Notes: generated by a model not told the origin, from the sequence alone. Counted from the stretch's first letter, positions 48,581 to 57,434 are shown. The stretch is 64,000 nucleotides of DNA from Anabaena sphaerica FACHB-251 (GCF_014696825.1 NZ_JACJQU010000003.1:124001-188000), one strand, 5' to 3'. Translations and numbers: made by a program.

Positions 48581-48616
48581 AAATCAAGCAGATTAGATGT
48601 AAAGAGGTTCGCTCAA

Positions 48617-50272
48617 ATGTTCAATACAGAAAATAGCTTGAATCAAGACAATCATCTCCAGTTGTCTAACTTATTTATCAACCATCATCAAACTTGGCAG
48701 GGTAATTTTAATAATGTTTCTTTTGATGCCGAAAAAATTAAATTAAAACTGAGGAATTTAGAATCTCCCTGTTATATAGTTAGAAATGAAGGGAGAATTG
48801 GCATCACAAACGAAGGTAGTTTATCTCATGCCAGTAACGGTAAAACAGCCCAAATGGAAATGTTAATGGCTGTTCCACCCTTAGCAATTCAACAATTAGG
48901 TGATGCAAGCTTTCTCAACTTTTACGGCGTAAAATATGCCTATATGACTGGTGCAATGGCTCAGGGAATTGCTTCCGAAGAAATGGTAATTGCACTAGGG
49001 AAAGAAAGAATTTTAAGTGTCTTTGGTGCCGGAGGTTTATCTCCTTCCCGTGTCGAGACAGCCATTAACAAAATTCAGCAAGCCTTAGATCAAAAACCTT
49101 ACGCTTTTAACTTACTCCATAGTCCTAGTGAACCAGCCATTGAACGTCGTAGCATTGATTTATATCTCAAATATCAAGTCCGAATTATTGAAGCCTCTGC
49201 ATTTTTAGATTTAACTGACAACATTGTTTACTATCGAGCCTCTGGCTTAAGTTTAAATTCAGCCAATCAAATCCAAATCAAAAATAAAGTCATCGCCAAA
49301 GTTTCCCGCCGCGAAGTGGCCACTAAATTTCTGCAACCTGCACCCACAAAAATCCTCCAACAATTAGTTGAACAAGGTTTAATTAGTGAATTACAAGCCA
49401 CTCTTGCCAGTAAAATTCCCATAGCGGATGATATCACCGTAGAAGCAGATTCTGGAGGCCATACAGATAATCGTCCCCTGATATGTTTATTACCTTCCAT
49501 CTTAGAATTACGAGATGAAATTCAAAATAAATATAGGTATGAAAAACCCGTAAGAATTGGCGTAGCCGGCGGAATTTCTACACCAAAATCAGCCTTAGCT
49601 GCCTTTATCATGGGTGCTGCCTATGTTGTCACAGGCTCCATTAATCAATCCTGTATTGAAGCCGGAACTTCTCAATACACCAAAGCATTATTAGCTCAAG
49701 CCGAAATGGCTGATGTGATGATGGCTCCCGCCGCAGATATGTTTGAAATGGGCGTAAAATTGCAAGTTCTCAAACGTGGTACACTCTTTCCTCTCCGCGC
49801 TCAAAAATTATATGAACTTTACAAAAACTACAACTCAATTGAAGAAATTCCCCCAGCAGAAAGAGAGAAATTAGAAAAGCAAATTTTGAAAAAAAGTGTG
49901 CAAGAAGTTTGGCAAGAAACAGTTAATTATTTATCACAACGTAACCCTGATAAATTAACCAAAGCAGCGAGTAATAGTAAACTGAAAATGGCTCTAATTT
50001 TTCGTTGGTATTTAGGACTGTCTTCTCGTTGGTCTAACACTGGAGAAAAAGGTCGAGAAATTGATTATCAAATTTGGTGTGGACCCGCAATGGGTAGCTT
50101 TAATGATTGGGTGAGAGGTTCATACTTATCTGAACCAAAAAATCGCCAAGTGGTAGAAGTTGCTGATAACATTATGACAGGAGCAACATTTTTATACCGC
50201 ATCCAAAACTTAAAAATTCAAGGACTACAAATTCCGGATGAATACAGTCAATATCTTCCAGTAGGATTATGA
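48617..50272 (+). CDS. PfaD-family enoyl reductase (FMN, 2-nitropropane dioxygenase fold)
   Basis: A 551-residue protein of the PfaD family, preceded by AAAGAGG. Marks are SHASNGKTAQMEMLMAVPPL, FLNFYGVKYAYMTGAMAQGI, VFGAGGLSP and VEADSGGHTDNRPL. Further on are GVAGGISTPKSALAAFIMGA, GSINQSCIEAGTS and the C-terminal WCGPAMGSFNDWV block. In PUFA and related synthases this stand-alone TIM-barrel flavoprotein reduces the enoyl intermediates made by the KR and DH domains. With the KS-AT-ACP-ACP-KR-DH and KS0-AT genes upstream, it completes a reducing cycle. It overlaps the next gene by 4 bp (ATGA). Confidence 0.93.
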   Translation: MFNTENSLNQDNHLQLSNLFINHHQTWQGNFNNVSFDAEKIKLKLRNLESPCYIVRNEGRIGITNEGSLSHASNGKTAQMEMLMAVPPLAIQQLGDASFLNFYGVKYAYMTGAMAQGIASEEMVIALGKERILSVFGAGGLSPSRVETAINKIQQALDQKPYAFNLLHSPSEPAIERRSIDLYLKYQVRIIEASAFLDLTDNIVYYRASGLSLNSANQIQIKNKVIAKVSRREVATKFLQPAPTKILQQLVEQGLISELQATLASKIPIADDITVEADSGGHTDNRPLICLLPSILELRDEIQNKYRYEKPVRIGVAGGISTPKSALAAFIMGAAYVVTGSINQSCIEAGTSQYTKALLAQAEMADVMMAPAADMFEMGVKLQVLKRGTLFPLRAQKLYELYKNYNSIEEIPPAEREKLEKQILKKSVQEVWQETVNYLSQRNPDKLTKAASNSKLKMALIFRWYLGLSSRWSNTGEKGREIDYQIWCGPAMGSFNDWVRGSYLSEPKNRQVVEVADNIMTGATFLYRIQNLKIQGLQIPDEYSQYLPVGL

Positions 50273-51603
50273 CTATGCCAGACAACAGACAATTAAGCAG
50301 TCTGGAAGCAGCAATGGAAATCCTCAATAGCCGTGCTAAAACCTGGAATTTAGTTACTATTAGTCGCATTAACGGCAACCTTCAAGAAGCAGTTCTCAGA
50401 CAAGCTTTAGATATTATTCAATATCGCCATCCTCGTCTAAATTCTCGAATTATCCATTTTAGAAATCGTTTCCATTTTCTAACCGCAGGTACAAAAAAAA
50501 TTCGTTTGCAAATTGTTCATAATTTAGATGAGGAACAATGGCAAGAAGTTGTTAATCAAGAAATGAATCAGGCAATTGATAGTAGCAAGTGTCTGATGAG
50601 AGTTGTACTAGTTCCTATCAAGTCTCAGCCAAAAATTAGTTATCTAATTACAACCTTGCACCACGCAATTTCTGATGGTTTATCAAGCATTCAACTTCAC
50701 TCAGAAATTTTAACTTATTACCAAAGACTTACATCTGGTCACACCATTCAAAAACTTACTACGTTAGAACCATTACCACCCATTGAAAAACTACTACCCA
50801 AACATACACAAGGTTGGAAAGGAAATATCAACAGATTTTTACTGCTGTTAAAACTGGGGTTTCAAAAACTTTACAACCAACCACAAACATTAGGGTTTGA
50901 AAAAAATGCACCCATTCATAAACGGAGTAGTGAAATTATTCACAGACAACTTCACCCAGACTTAACAGAAAAGTTTTTGCAATCTTGCCAACAAGAAAAC
51001 ACCACAGTACAGAGTGCTTTATGTGCCTTACTTATGTTGACAGTAGCTAGAAAAATTATCAAAGCTAATCAAAAATCTGTCCGAGTAAATTGCTTATCAT
51101 ATCTTGACTTACGCAGACGCTTACAACCAGCAATTAGTGAAGAGAATCTAGCAGTTTTAGCTACCTCTATGATGGGGTTTCACACCATAAAAAGAAATAC
51201 ATCCTTGTGGGAAATAGCACGGAAAGTAAAACAAAATTTAGAAGTGGGAATCAAGCATGGTGATATTTTCAATATTGTATTAATTGCCAAGTACCTTATC
51301 AATTTTTGTTTGATCTTTCCCCAACAAGTAGCCGCTACAGTTTCAGTATCTAATATTGGCAATGTCAAGATTCCCAAAACTTATGGTGAATTGGAACTAG
51401 AAGAAATCAGTTTTGCAAGTTCTCATTCTTTGTATGCAGGTATGTTTGTGATTCATGTGGCAACTTTTCAAGGCAAAATGCTGTTAAACTTTGTATTTTC
51501 TCAACCTTCAATTAGTCGGGAGACAATGGAAGAAATGGTAAACCAAGTAATATCTTCCATCTTTAATCTCTCATCCAATACCTTACATATTAGAGGTACA
51601 TAA
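50269..51603 (+). CDS. Condensation-fold acyltransferase (PapA/WS-DGAT-like)
   Basis: A 444-residue stand-alone protein with the condensation-superfamily catalytic motif in TLHHAISDGLSS (about residue 131, HHxxxDG intact). The N-terminal part (LSSLEAAMEILNSRAKTWNLV, VLRQALDIIQYRHPRL) and a late VSNIGNVKIPKTYGEL segment (counterpart of the DFGWG region) fit PapA-like acyltransferases. Such enzymes move an acyl chain from a carrier protein to an alcohol or amine. It overlaps pfaD-like by 4 bp, and the free ACP starts at its very next base, so it probably transfers the finished polyketide chain from or to that ACP. The acceptor is unknown. Confidence 0.78.
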   Translation: MTMPDNRQLSSLEAAMEILNSRAKTWNLVTISRINGNLQEAVLRQALDIIQYRHPRLNSRIIHFRNRFHFLTAGTKKIRLQIVHNLDEEQWQEVVNQEMNQAIDSSKCLMRVVLVPIKSQPKISYLITTLHHAISDGLSSIQLHSEILTYYQRLTSGHTIQKLTTLEPLPPIEKLLPKHTQGWKGNINRFLLLLKLGFQKLYNQPQTLGFEKNAPIHKRSSEIIHRQLHPDLTEKFLQSCQQENTTVQSALCALLMLTVARKIIKANQKSVRVNCLSYLDLRRRLQPAISEENLAVLATSMMGFHTIKRNTSLWEIARKVKQNLEVGIKHGDIFNIVLIAKYLINFCLIFPQQVAATVSVSNIGNVKIPKTYGELELEEISFASSHSLYAGMFVIHVATFQGKMLLNFVFSQPSISRETMEEMVNQVISSIFNLSSNTLHIRGT

Positions 51604-51909
51604 ATGAGTGAAAATCTTTATACAACACCTGTAGAAAAGGCTGATAATACCGCAAATATTCAAGCTTGGCTAGTTGCTAATATTTCCTATATTCTGGGAG
51701 TTAAACCAGAGGAAATAGATATTCGAGAACCGTTAGATAGCTACGGTTTAGATTCATCACAAGCCATGATTCTTGCGAGTAAAGCTGAAAAATTTCTGGG
51801 ATTTAAATTATCTCTAATTCATTTGTGGTATTATCCCACCATTGAAGAACTGGCAAAACGTTTGGCTGAAGAATTAGAAAATTCAGAATCAGAAATTTTG
51901 CAGATTTAA
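51604..51909 (+). CDS. Free-standing acyl carrier protein
   Basis: A 101-residue carrier protein. The phosphopantetheine Ser is in LDSYGLDSSQAM (about residue 54), preceded by the usual acidic helix. The start codon follows the upstream stop directly. It resembles loading ACPs of cyanobacterial PKS/NRPS clusters more than AcpP of fatty-acid synthesis. It probably shuttles the chain between the synthase, the acyltransferase and perhaps the TubC-docked protein downstream. Confidence 0.9.
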   Translation: MSENLYTTPVEKADNTANIQAWLVANISYILGVKPEEIDIREPLDSYGLDSSQAMILASKAEKFLGFKLSLIHLWYYPTIEELAKRLAEELENSESEILQI

Positions 51910-51967
51910 GCAATAAAGAATTTTAAGAATTTCAATAAAATTTTCAAGTTTTTCCTCCTCTAAGACT

Positions 51968-52035
51968 GACACTTCGCACGAATGGGGGAAACATCATTCA
52001 GCGGAGTGTCTTCTTTTCTCTATTCTTTGTAGTTC
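51968..52035 (+). terminator. Strong hairpin with T-rich tail after the ACP gene
   Basis: GACACTTCGC (51968-51977) pairs with GCGGAGTGTC (52001-52010) with one G:U. An inner GAATG/CATTC stem is also present, and TTCTTTTCTCTATTCTTT follows. It is terminator-like or a processing site. It partly separates the ACP gene from the next gene, whose start is 48 bp after the hairpin. Confidence 0.6.
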
Positions 52036-52057
52036 GTTAAAACCTGGGAGATTTAGT

Positions 52058-53974
52058 ATGAACGCATCCGAAATTTTAGCGAAACTCACTCAACAAGGTG
52101 TGGAATTCTGGGTTGAAAATAGCAAACTAAATATTCGTTCTCCTAAAGGGGTAATTACACCAGAAATACAGGCAGAAATAGCCACCTACAAAGGAGATAT
52201 TTTGGCATTATTACAAGAAATGAATATCGCTACAAAATCTGCATCTGAACCTCTGAGTCAGGGAATCAGTCTGCAAACTATCGGTAGGTTAATTGGTGGG
52301 TTTTCAGGTGAATCACCTATAGGATATCAGCCACCAATTATTAACCCAACAATGATGGCTCAAAATCTCAGTGTTACATTTAGACCTTTACCTCATGGTT
52401 ATCATAATCAAACTATTATTAAATTTCGCCAAGAATTAGCAGTTAATTTAAAAACCTTGGGCGTTACTCTTATCCCGTGGCAGGAAGCAACAACAGAAGT
52501 TTTCTATGATATTAAAATTCCTATAGTTAACTGGAATCGTTCTTTAAAAATGAAGGGAGTCAGAGCCGAAATTGATGCAGTAATAGATGTAGAAAGACCA
52601 AATTCATGGTTGAGAAAATTAGGGATATTCATAGCCGAAACTTTTTATACTTTATCTTATCCCTGGCTAGTAAACCAGCAAAAAATGTCGGTTGTTCAAA
52701 TTGCCAAATTAAGTAGTTGGGCAGAAGATCATGCAGCTAAATATGTTGAAGACCCAACAAATACTCAAGTTATCATTCTTAGTAAAATAGATGATGAGTT
52801 TGTAAATCCCTTAACCAAGTATCAAGAAAAGATTAGCATTGGTATCAATACACTCATAAAAACATTTTCCGAAATTGTCATTGGCGTATCTAGTGACCAA
52901 ATTTCTATTCTCAATATGAATCTATCAGATTCTATTTTCTCTAGAACCGAGATAGATGATTTTATTTCCAAATCACTGATTCCTAAAGTCTTTGTTCCCA
53001 TTGCTCCCCTATTAATGAGTAGATTTGAAATCGCAGAGTATAATCCTTATATATCTAGCTATGCTCATAAATTAGTGAAATTAGGTCGAGAACTAGCCTC
53101 AACTGGTTTATTTCCACCCGGTTTTAAACTGGCTGAAGTTATTAAAAGAAAGTCCCACAGAGATATTGTCAATGTCATAGTCAATGGTAGAACGGGAGTT
53201 TCTTATGGTTTTGTGGCTTATGCAGAACCACCTTATTATGTAGGAAAACCAGAAATAACTGCTACTGAATGGGAAAACTTATTACCTGTTGCTGGATTTA
53301 GTAGTAATGAAATTCGTAAAAATGAAGCAGGTAGACGTTATATTAAAATCCTCATTGCCGGAGATTATGTATTTAAGCAAATTCCAGATATTTGGTTACT
53401 TAGTTCTCGTTCAGGTTCCAATAAAACAGATTTAAATATTGAGCAAGATATCATTCGCATCGGGTTAAAAAATAATTTACATCTGCAATTACCAGTAGGT
53501 AATCAGTCAGCTAAATTAGATATCAAACCTTCCTATGATATTTATGTCATGCTGGCAATTAGTCTAGCAGCTGCTTTATACACACCGGAATTAATTGAAA
53601 ATGGTGCGCCAATTGTTCATTTTCACGGCTATCCTGCATTTGATTGGTTTCAAGAAAATGAATATTGCTTTGGTGTTGATAATCCTTCTGTACCCTGCGG
53701 AACCTATGAATCAGGGGTGTTTAATTTTTTAGGTCTTTCTAACTTAACTAATCAACAAACTAAAAATGTCCAATTAGTTAGTTTGATAGAACCAGATCAT
53801 GGCACAAATTTTATTGCTCGTGATAGTGACTATCTAGTTGATAGGTTTAAAAATGGCTGTGTTGCAGAACAAATTGAATTAGGCGGACAACATTTTGCTT
53901 CTCTTAAAGCAAATCTAAGTAGTAAAAATCAATTCATAATTCATAGGGAGCAGGGAATAGGGAATAGGGAATAG
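52058..53974 (+). CDS. Unrecognised 638-aa protein with N-terminal TubC-type docking domain
   Basis: Residues 1-52 (MNASEILAKLTQQGVEFWVE, then LNIRSPKGVITPEIQAEIAT) match the TubC N-terminal docking fold that fastens NRPS/PKS proteins in line. The remaining 580 residues show none of the usual assembly-line domains. They are soluble alpha/beta in look, with conserved-seeming spots such as RAEIDAVIDVERP, IVHFHGYPAFDWF and NPSVPCGTYESG. The His pair and lone Cys in the last two could be catalytic or metal ligands. GEE-type upstream sequence (CTGGGAG) supports the start. The C-terminal residues IHREQGIGNRE are encoded by the start of a heptamer repeat, so the original end may be lost. The function is unknown; recruitment to the polyketide or NRPS complex is inferred from the docking domain. 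Confidence 0.7.
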   Translation: MNASEILAKLTQQGVEFWVENSKLNIRSPKGVITPEIQAEIATYKGDILALLQEMNIATKSASEPLSQGISLQTIGRLIGGFSGESPIGYQPPIINPTMMAQNLSVTFRPLPHGYHNQTIIKFRQELAVNLKTLGVTLIPWQEATTEVFYDIKIPIVNWNRSLKMKGVRAEIDAVIDVERPNSWLRKLGIFIAETFYTLSYPWLVNQQKMSVVQIAKLSSWAEDHAAKYVEDPTNTQVIILSKIDDEFVNPLTKYQEKISIGINTLIKTFSEIVIGVSSDQISILNMNLSDSIFSRTEIDDFISKSLIPKVFVPIAPLLMSRFEIAEYNPYISSYAHKLVKLGRELASTGLFPPGFKLAEVIKRKSHRDIVNVIVNGRTGVSYGFVAYAEPPYYVGKPEITATEWENLLPVAGFSSNEIRKNEAGRRYIKILIAGDYVFKQIPDIWLLSSRSGSNKTDLNIEQDIIRIGLKNNLHLQLPVGNQSAKLDIKPSYDIYVMLAISLAAALYTPELIENGAPIVHFHGYPAFDWFQENEYCFGVDNPSVPCGTYESGVFNFLGLSNLTNQQTKNVQLVSLIEPDHGTNFIARDSDYLVDRFKNGCVAEQIELGGQHFASLKANLSSKNQFIIHREQGIGNRE

Positions 53975-54054
53975 GAATTAGGGAATAGGGAATAGGGAAT
54001 AGGGAATAGGGAATAGGGAATAGGTGATTGGTAATTGGTAATTGGTAATTGGTA
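53945..54054. repeat. Heptamer short tandem repeats (GGGAATA)n and (TTGGTAA)n
   Basis: About ten GGGAATA-type units (some altered) are followed by four TTGGTAA-type units. The first units are translated as the tail of the preceding gene. The type is common in Nostocales genomes and often varies between strains. Confidence 0.9.
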
Positions 54055-54120
54055 AAAATCAAATCTTTTACCAGTCCCCAGTCCCCTTCCTGTTTACATA
54101 TTGAGTAATTTGTGTGACTT

Positions 54121-55122
54121 ATGAACATCGCTTCAAAAACATTGCTGATTACGGGAATCGATAATTTTATTGGTTTACGTGCTGCTGAATTAGCTTTAGA
54201 ACGGGGTCTGAAAGTTCGTGGTTTACAAACTTCTGGGAAAAGAGAAAAAAATACCACTAACTTGGACGCTGATTTACTGATTGGTAATATAACAGATGTT
54301 AACATTGCCCAAAAAGCTTGTCAGGGAGTAGATATTGTTTTTCATGCAGAACAATTGTCAGAAGAAAGCGGCGACATTAATAAATTTCGGGAAATAAATG
54401 TTGTTGGTACACTGAATATGGCAAAAGCCGCCAAAGATGCTGGAGTTAAAATTTTTGTGCATCTTTCCAGTGTGCTAGTTTATGGCTTTAATTATCCTAA
54501 TCAAGTTACAGAATCAGGTTTGCTTTCAGGAGAAAATAACCCCTATTGCCAGACGAAAATAGAAGCCGAATCAGCACTTTTAAAATTGAATTCACCCCCA
54601 GATTTTAATATTATTATCATCCGTGCTGGTGATGTTTATGGTCCAGGTAGTATTCCTTGGGTAGTGCGTCCACTTTTATTGATGCGCCAAAATTTCTTTG
54701 CTTATGCCAATGATGGTAAAGGTGTAAGTAATCATCTCTATATAGATAACCTCATTGAGGCTCTTTTTTTGGCTGTTGAAAAAGAACCATCTGGAGAAAT
54801 ATTTAATATCACAGATGGGCAAGAAACTTCTTGGAAAGAGTATTTCGCACATTTAGCTGCAATTGAAGGTTTAGCAACTTTCATGTCTTTGCCCAAAGAT
54901 GAACTTAAATTATTGTTGCAAGTGCGTCGTCAAGGACAGAAACTATTGCGAAAAAAAGCTGATATTCTGCCAGAATCTCTAGATTTTATCACTCGTCCTT
55001 ATGCCTATTCCATTACCAAAGCTAAAACTATTTTGGGTTATCAGCCAAAAATTGATTTAAAAGAGGGAATGCTTCGGACTCATGAATGGTTGAAAAAAAC
55101 CGATATCCAAGAATTGATTTGA
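54121..55122 (+). CDS. Extended SDR, NAD-dependent epimerase/dehydratase or 3-beta-HSD-like
   Basis: A 333-residue Rossmann protein. The N-terminal ITGIDNFIG is a variant of TGxxGxxG in which the middle Gly is Asn. Catalytic YxxxK is in NPYCQTKIEAE with Ser upstream in VHLSSVLVYG. RAGDVYGPGS and the C-terminal SITKAKTILGYQPKIDLKEG are typical of extended SDRs. It may reduce or oxidise a keto/hydroxy group on the polyketide product or act on a sugar nucleotide. Position downstream of the polyketide genes favours the former. Substrate unknown. Confidence 0.82.
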   Translation: MNIASKTLLITGIDNFIGLRAAELALERGLKVRGLQTSGKREKNTTNLDADLLIGNITDVNIAQKACQGVDIVFHAEQLSEESGDINKFREINVVGTLNMAKAAKDAGVKIFVHLSSVLVYGFNYPNQVTESGLLSGENNPYCQTKIEAESALLKLNSPPDFNIIIIRAGDVYGPGSIPWVVRPLLLMRQNFFAYANDGKGVSNHLYIDNLIEALFLAVEKEPSGEIFNITDGQETSWKEYFAHLAAIEGLATFMSLPKDELKLLLQVRRQGQKLLRKKADILPESLDFITRPYAYSITKAKTILGYQPKIDLKEGMLRTHEWLKKTDIQELI

Positions 55123-55168
55123 TCCTTACTATCATATCAACTTTTACTTCTTCATTTTCATCACCCAT

Positions 55169-55301
55169 CAAATTAACGAGCCTCCAGAAATTTATACACC
55201 GAAATTTAGTCAAGATGACAAATTTGATTTAATCATTCTTGCCTCTAAAATTTGGTTTTTAGCACCATCCTTACCACTACAGGGCTTTTTAAAATCTAAG
55301 A
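55169..55301 (+). pseudogene. Relic resembling a dialkylresorcinol condensing enzyme
   Basis: One frame reads QINEPPEIYTPKFSQDDKFD then LIILASKIWFLAPSLPLQGF, LKSK. The run FDLIILA-WFLAPSLP-FLKS resembles the flavodoxin-like proteins annotated as dialkylrecorsinol condensing enzymes. No start or remaining body is present. The match breaks off about 10 bp before the 24-bp repeat at 55310. Confidence 0.5.
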
Positions 55302-55309
55302 GGTTGTTT

Positions 55310-55333
55310 GATAGCTTGCGTGGCGTAGCCATA
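55310..55333. repeat. 24-bp interspersed repeat, copy 2
   Basis: Identical to the reverse complement of 24572-24595. It abuts the end of the condensing-enzyme relic. Confidence 0.8.
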
Positions 55334-55363
55334 AACTTTTTCGTGTGGTATCTGACACCCGCA

Positions 55364-55405
55364 GATCCCCCCAAGCCCCCCTTTTCAAGGGGAATTTAGG
55401 GGGAT
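55364..55405. repeat. C-run/G-run palindromic interspersed repeat
   Basis: ATCCCCCCAAGCCCCCCTTT is followed by CAAGGGGAATTTAGGGGGAT, an imperfect inverted repeat. It is of the same family as the element inserted in the Asp A domain at 6311-6390. Confidence 0.7.
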
Positions 55406-56142
55406 ATAAAACGTTTTTATACTCACAAGAGGACTTTTAAAACATCATCTCAGAAAGTAACAAGTGGCAAAATCTTTAGCTTTTTGATATCCACCTCCGG
55501 CGCTACGGAACTACGCCGCGTTATGTCCAAGGCAAATGAGTTTGTGATATTAATACGGTAATTATATGCTTTGTCTTATAAGTACAAATATGGCTGCTAT
55601 CGGGTAATATGTCTGCTTTGAAGCCATATAATATGCCATAAAGCACTATCACTCTATTATGAATTATGAATTATCCCAGCCTGAACAACATCATCTGCTG
55701 AGATTTGCGCCATAAAGCCAGAATTATGGCAGGATGGAAATAAGCCTGTGCAACGAGAAGTCCAAAAGCTGATTTTCGCTCTGAGGAACTTCATAGGAGG
55801 CGAGAGGTGAGCCATTGCGGTGGAAGGGTTTTCCAGCATCAAGCAAGTGGCGTGCTACTTCGTAGAGCTATGCTTACGGCACACCACGTGAACGCTAACA
55901 CCGAAGGTATGCCGGAGGCATCACCCGATAGGGCAGCGTGGCGTAAGCCATAGGGCAGGAGGCAGTAAACAGGAGGCAGGAACCAGAAACTAGATCAAGG
56001 TCTTCATGTCAGCCATTACCTGGCAAAATGTCGTTAGCTTCGCATTGTCAGCAAAAATCTTGGCGAAAGAATATTTATTATCGTCGGAATGGTTGTATTT
56101 CACTGCGAAAAAAGAATATATACTCCAAACCTTGACTATTAA
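55406..56142. other. Repeat-rich intergenic region before pipX
   Basis: No credible gene is seen. The stretch holds short palindromic and GGCAGGAGGCAG-type direct repeats (about 55935-55985) and AT-rich DNA. The last 150 bp before 56143 should include the pipX promoter; no clear box is recognised. Confidence 0.5.
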
Positions 56143-56421
56143 ATGAATCCAGACTACTCAGAAACTTACATCAATCATCCAACGTGGGGTTTACTATATA
56201 GGATCTCTATGGTTGATGATAACCAGGATCTGTTTACTACACTTTATGCCCAACGCTTATTTTTTTTGGTAACAAATGACGTTAAAGGTATTAAATTTCA
56301 GTCGATTGGACGGACTGAAGCGAGAATGATGCTGGAAAATCGTTTGCGTACTTTGCGTCGTAGTGGTAAGTCCCAAGAGTACGATCAGCTTCAAAGTGTT
56401 TTCCAACGCACATTCCAATGA
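56143..56421 (+). CDS. pipX: PipX, PII- and NtcA-binding coactivator
   Basis: A 92-residue protein with the unmistakable PipX sequence. An N-terminal Tudor-like domain (YINHPTWGLLYRIS, LFTTLYAQRLFFLV, GIKFQSIGRTEARMML) is followed by a helical tail (ENRLRTLRRSGKSQEYDQL). In cyanobacteria PipX binds NtcA when nitrogen is short, boosting transcription of nitrogen genes, and binds PII when ADP is high or 2-oxoglutarate low. It overlaps pipY by 4 bp (ATGA), the conserved pipX-pipY arrangement. It marks a return to core genome. Confidence 0.97.
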   Translation: MNPDYSETYINHPTWGLLYRISMVDDNQDLFTTLYAQRLFFLVTNDVKGIKFQSIGRTEARMMLENRLRTLRRSGKSQEYDQLQSVFQRTFQ

Positions 56422-57101
56422 CTAGTTTGATTAGTGAACGTATTGTTACCATTCGTGCCTCGGTTCCTTCTTCAGTGCGATTAATTGCTGTTAGTAAGCA
56501 AGTTCCAACCGAACTGATGCGGGAAGCATACGCCGCAGGCATTCGTGATTTTGCTGAAAGTCGCATCCAAGAAGCTGCCAGTAAACAAACGCAGTTGCAG
56601 GATCTGCCGGATATTACTTGGCACTTCATTGGAAATTTACAAAGCAACAAAGCCAAAAAAGCTCTGGAATTATTTGATTGGATTCACTCAGTAGATAATC
56701 TACACATAGCCCAGCGTCTGGATACCCTGGCGCAACAGCTGGGAGTGAGTCCCCTGGTTTGCCTACAAGTCAAAATTCTCCCCGATCCTCACAAGTCAGG
56801 TTGGATGATACCAGATCTATTAGCTGACTTGGCGGCACTTAACCAATGTAAAAATTTGCAAATTCAAGGTTTGATGACAATTCCCCCTCGTGGCTTGGAT
56901 GAGGGGAAAATCTTTAATGTGTTTAATGATACCAGGAATTTAGCTCAGGAAATTGCATCACAAGGATGGGGAAATATCAAAATGCAGCATCTATCTATGG
57001 GTATGTCTGGAGATTATCAATTGGCAATACAAGCAGGTGCAACAATGGTAAGGCTAGGGACTATTTTGTTTGGGCATCGCTTCCAACTTGCCAAGATCTA
57101 A
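56418..57101 (+). CDS. pipY: PipY, YggS/PLPBP-family PLP homeostasis protein
   Basis: A 227-residue alanine-racemase-fold single-domain protein. The PLP Lys is in LIAVSKQVP. Other marks are FAESRIQEAASKQ, WHFIGNLQSNKAKKAL, SVDNLHIAQRL, GLMTIPP and LSMGMSGDYQLAIQAGATMVRLG with GTILFG. The family has no racemase activity and buffers pyridoxal phosphate and amino-acid pools. It is coupled to pipX by a 4-bp overlap. The following 333-bp gap to sepF holds no gene and probably its promoter. Confidence 0.96.
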   Translation: MTSLISERIVTIRASVPSSVRLIAVSKQVPTELMREAYAAGIRDFAESRIQEAASKQTQLQDLPDITWHFIGNLQSNKAKKALELFDWIHSVDNLHIAQRLDTLAQQLGVSPLVCLQVKILPDPHKSGWMIPDLLADLAALNQCKNLQIQGLMTIPPRGLDEGKIFNVFNDTRNLAQEIASQGWGNIKMQHLSMGMSGDYQLAIQAGATMVRLGTILFGHRFQLAKI

Positions 57102-57434
57102 CCAGATGTAGATGTATCTTAAAAAACTCAGGACTGACAATCAAGTCAGTGCCTGTTGCTTAAAAATAGGTAGCCAGATATAGACTTGACAAATGTAATT
57201 ACTAAGACCAAATTAGAGGTAAAGAACTTTTCATTACCCAAACTTTAGGATATAATTTTGACTCATTGTTATGTCCATATAAAGTTCTTTCTAGAACAGT
57301 ATTTTCTTTATGAAAACCTGTACTAGAGGATACAAACAGCAATAAAATTGCTCAAGGCAGCAGCTACTATCTATACTGGCTACCAAAATTTACAGCCGGA
57401 TCAATTAAGGTAATTTCCACTGGGAGCGTAGACA

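Noticed and set aside
53945-54054. CRISPR or origin iterons
   Set aside because: Units are contiguous 7-mers with no spacers, no DnaA boxes and no rep gene; a short tandem repeat.
55657-55842. 61-codon minus-strand frame in the pipX upstream gap
   Set aside because: No ribosome site and no recognisable family; lies in repeat-rich DNA. It might be a relic but the evidence is too thin.
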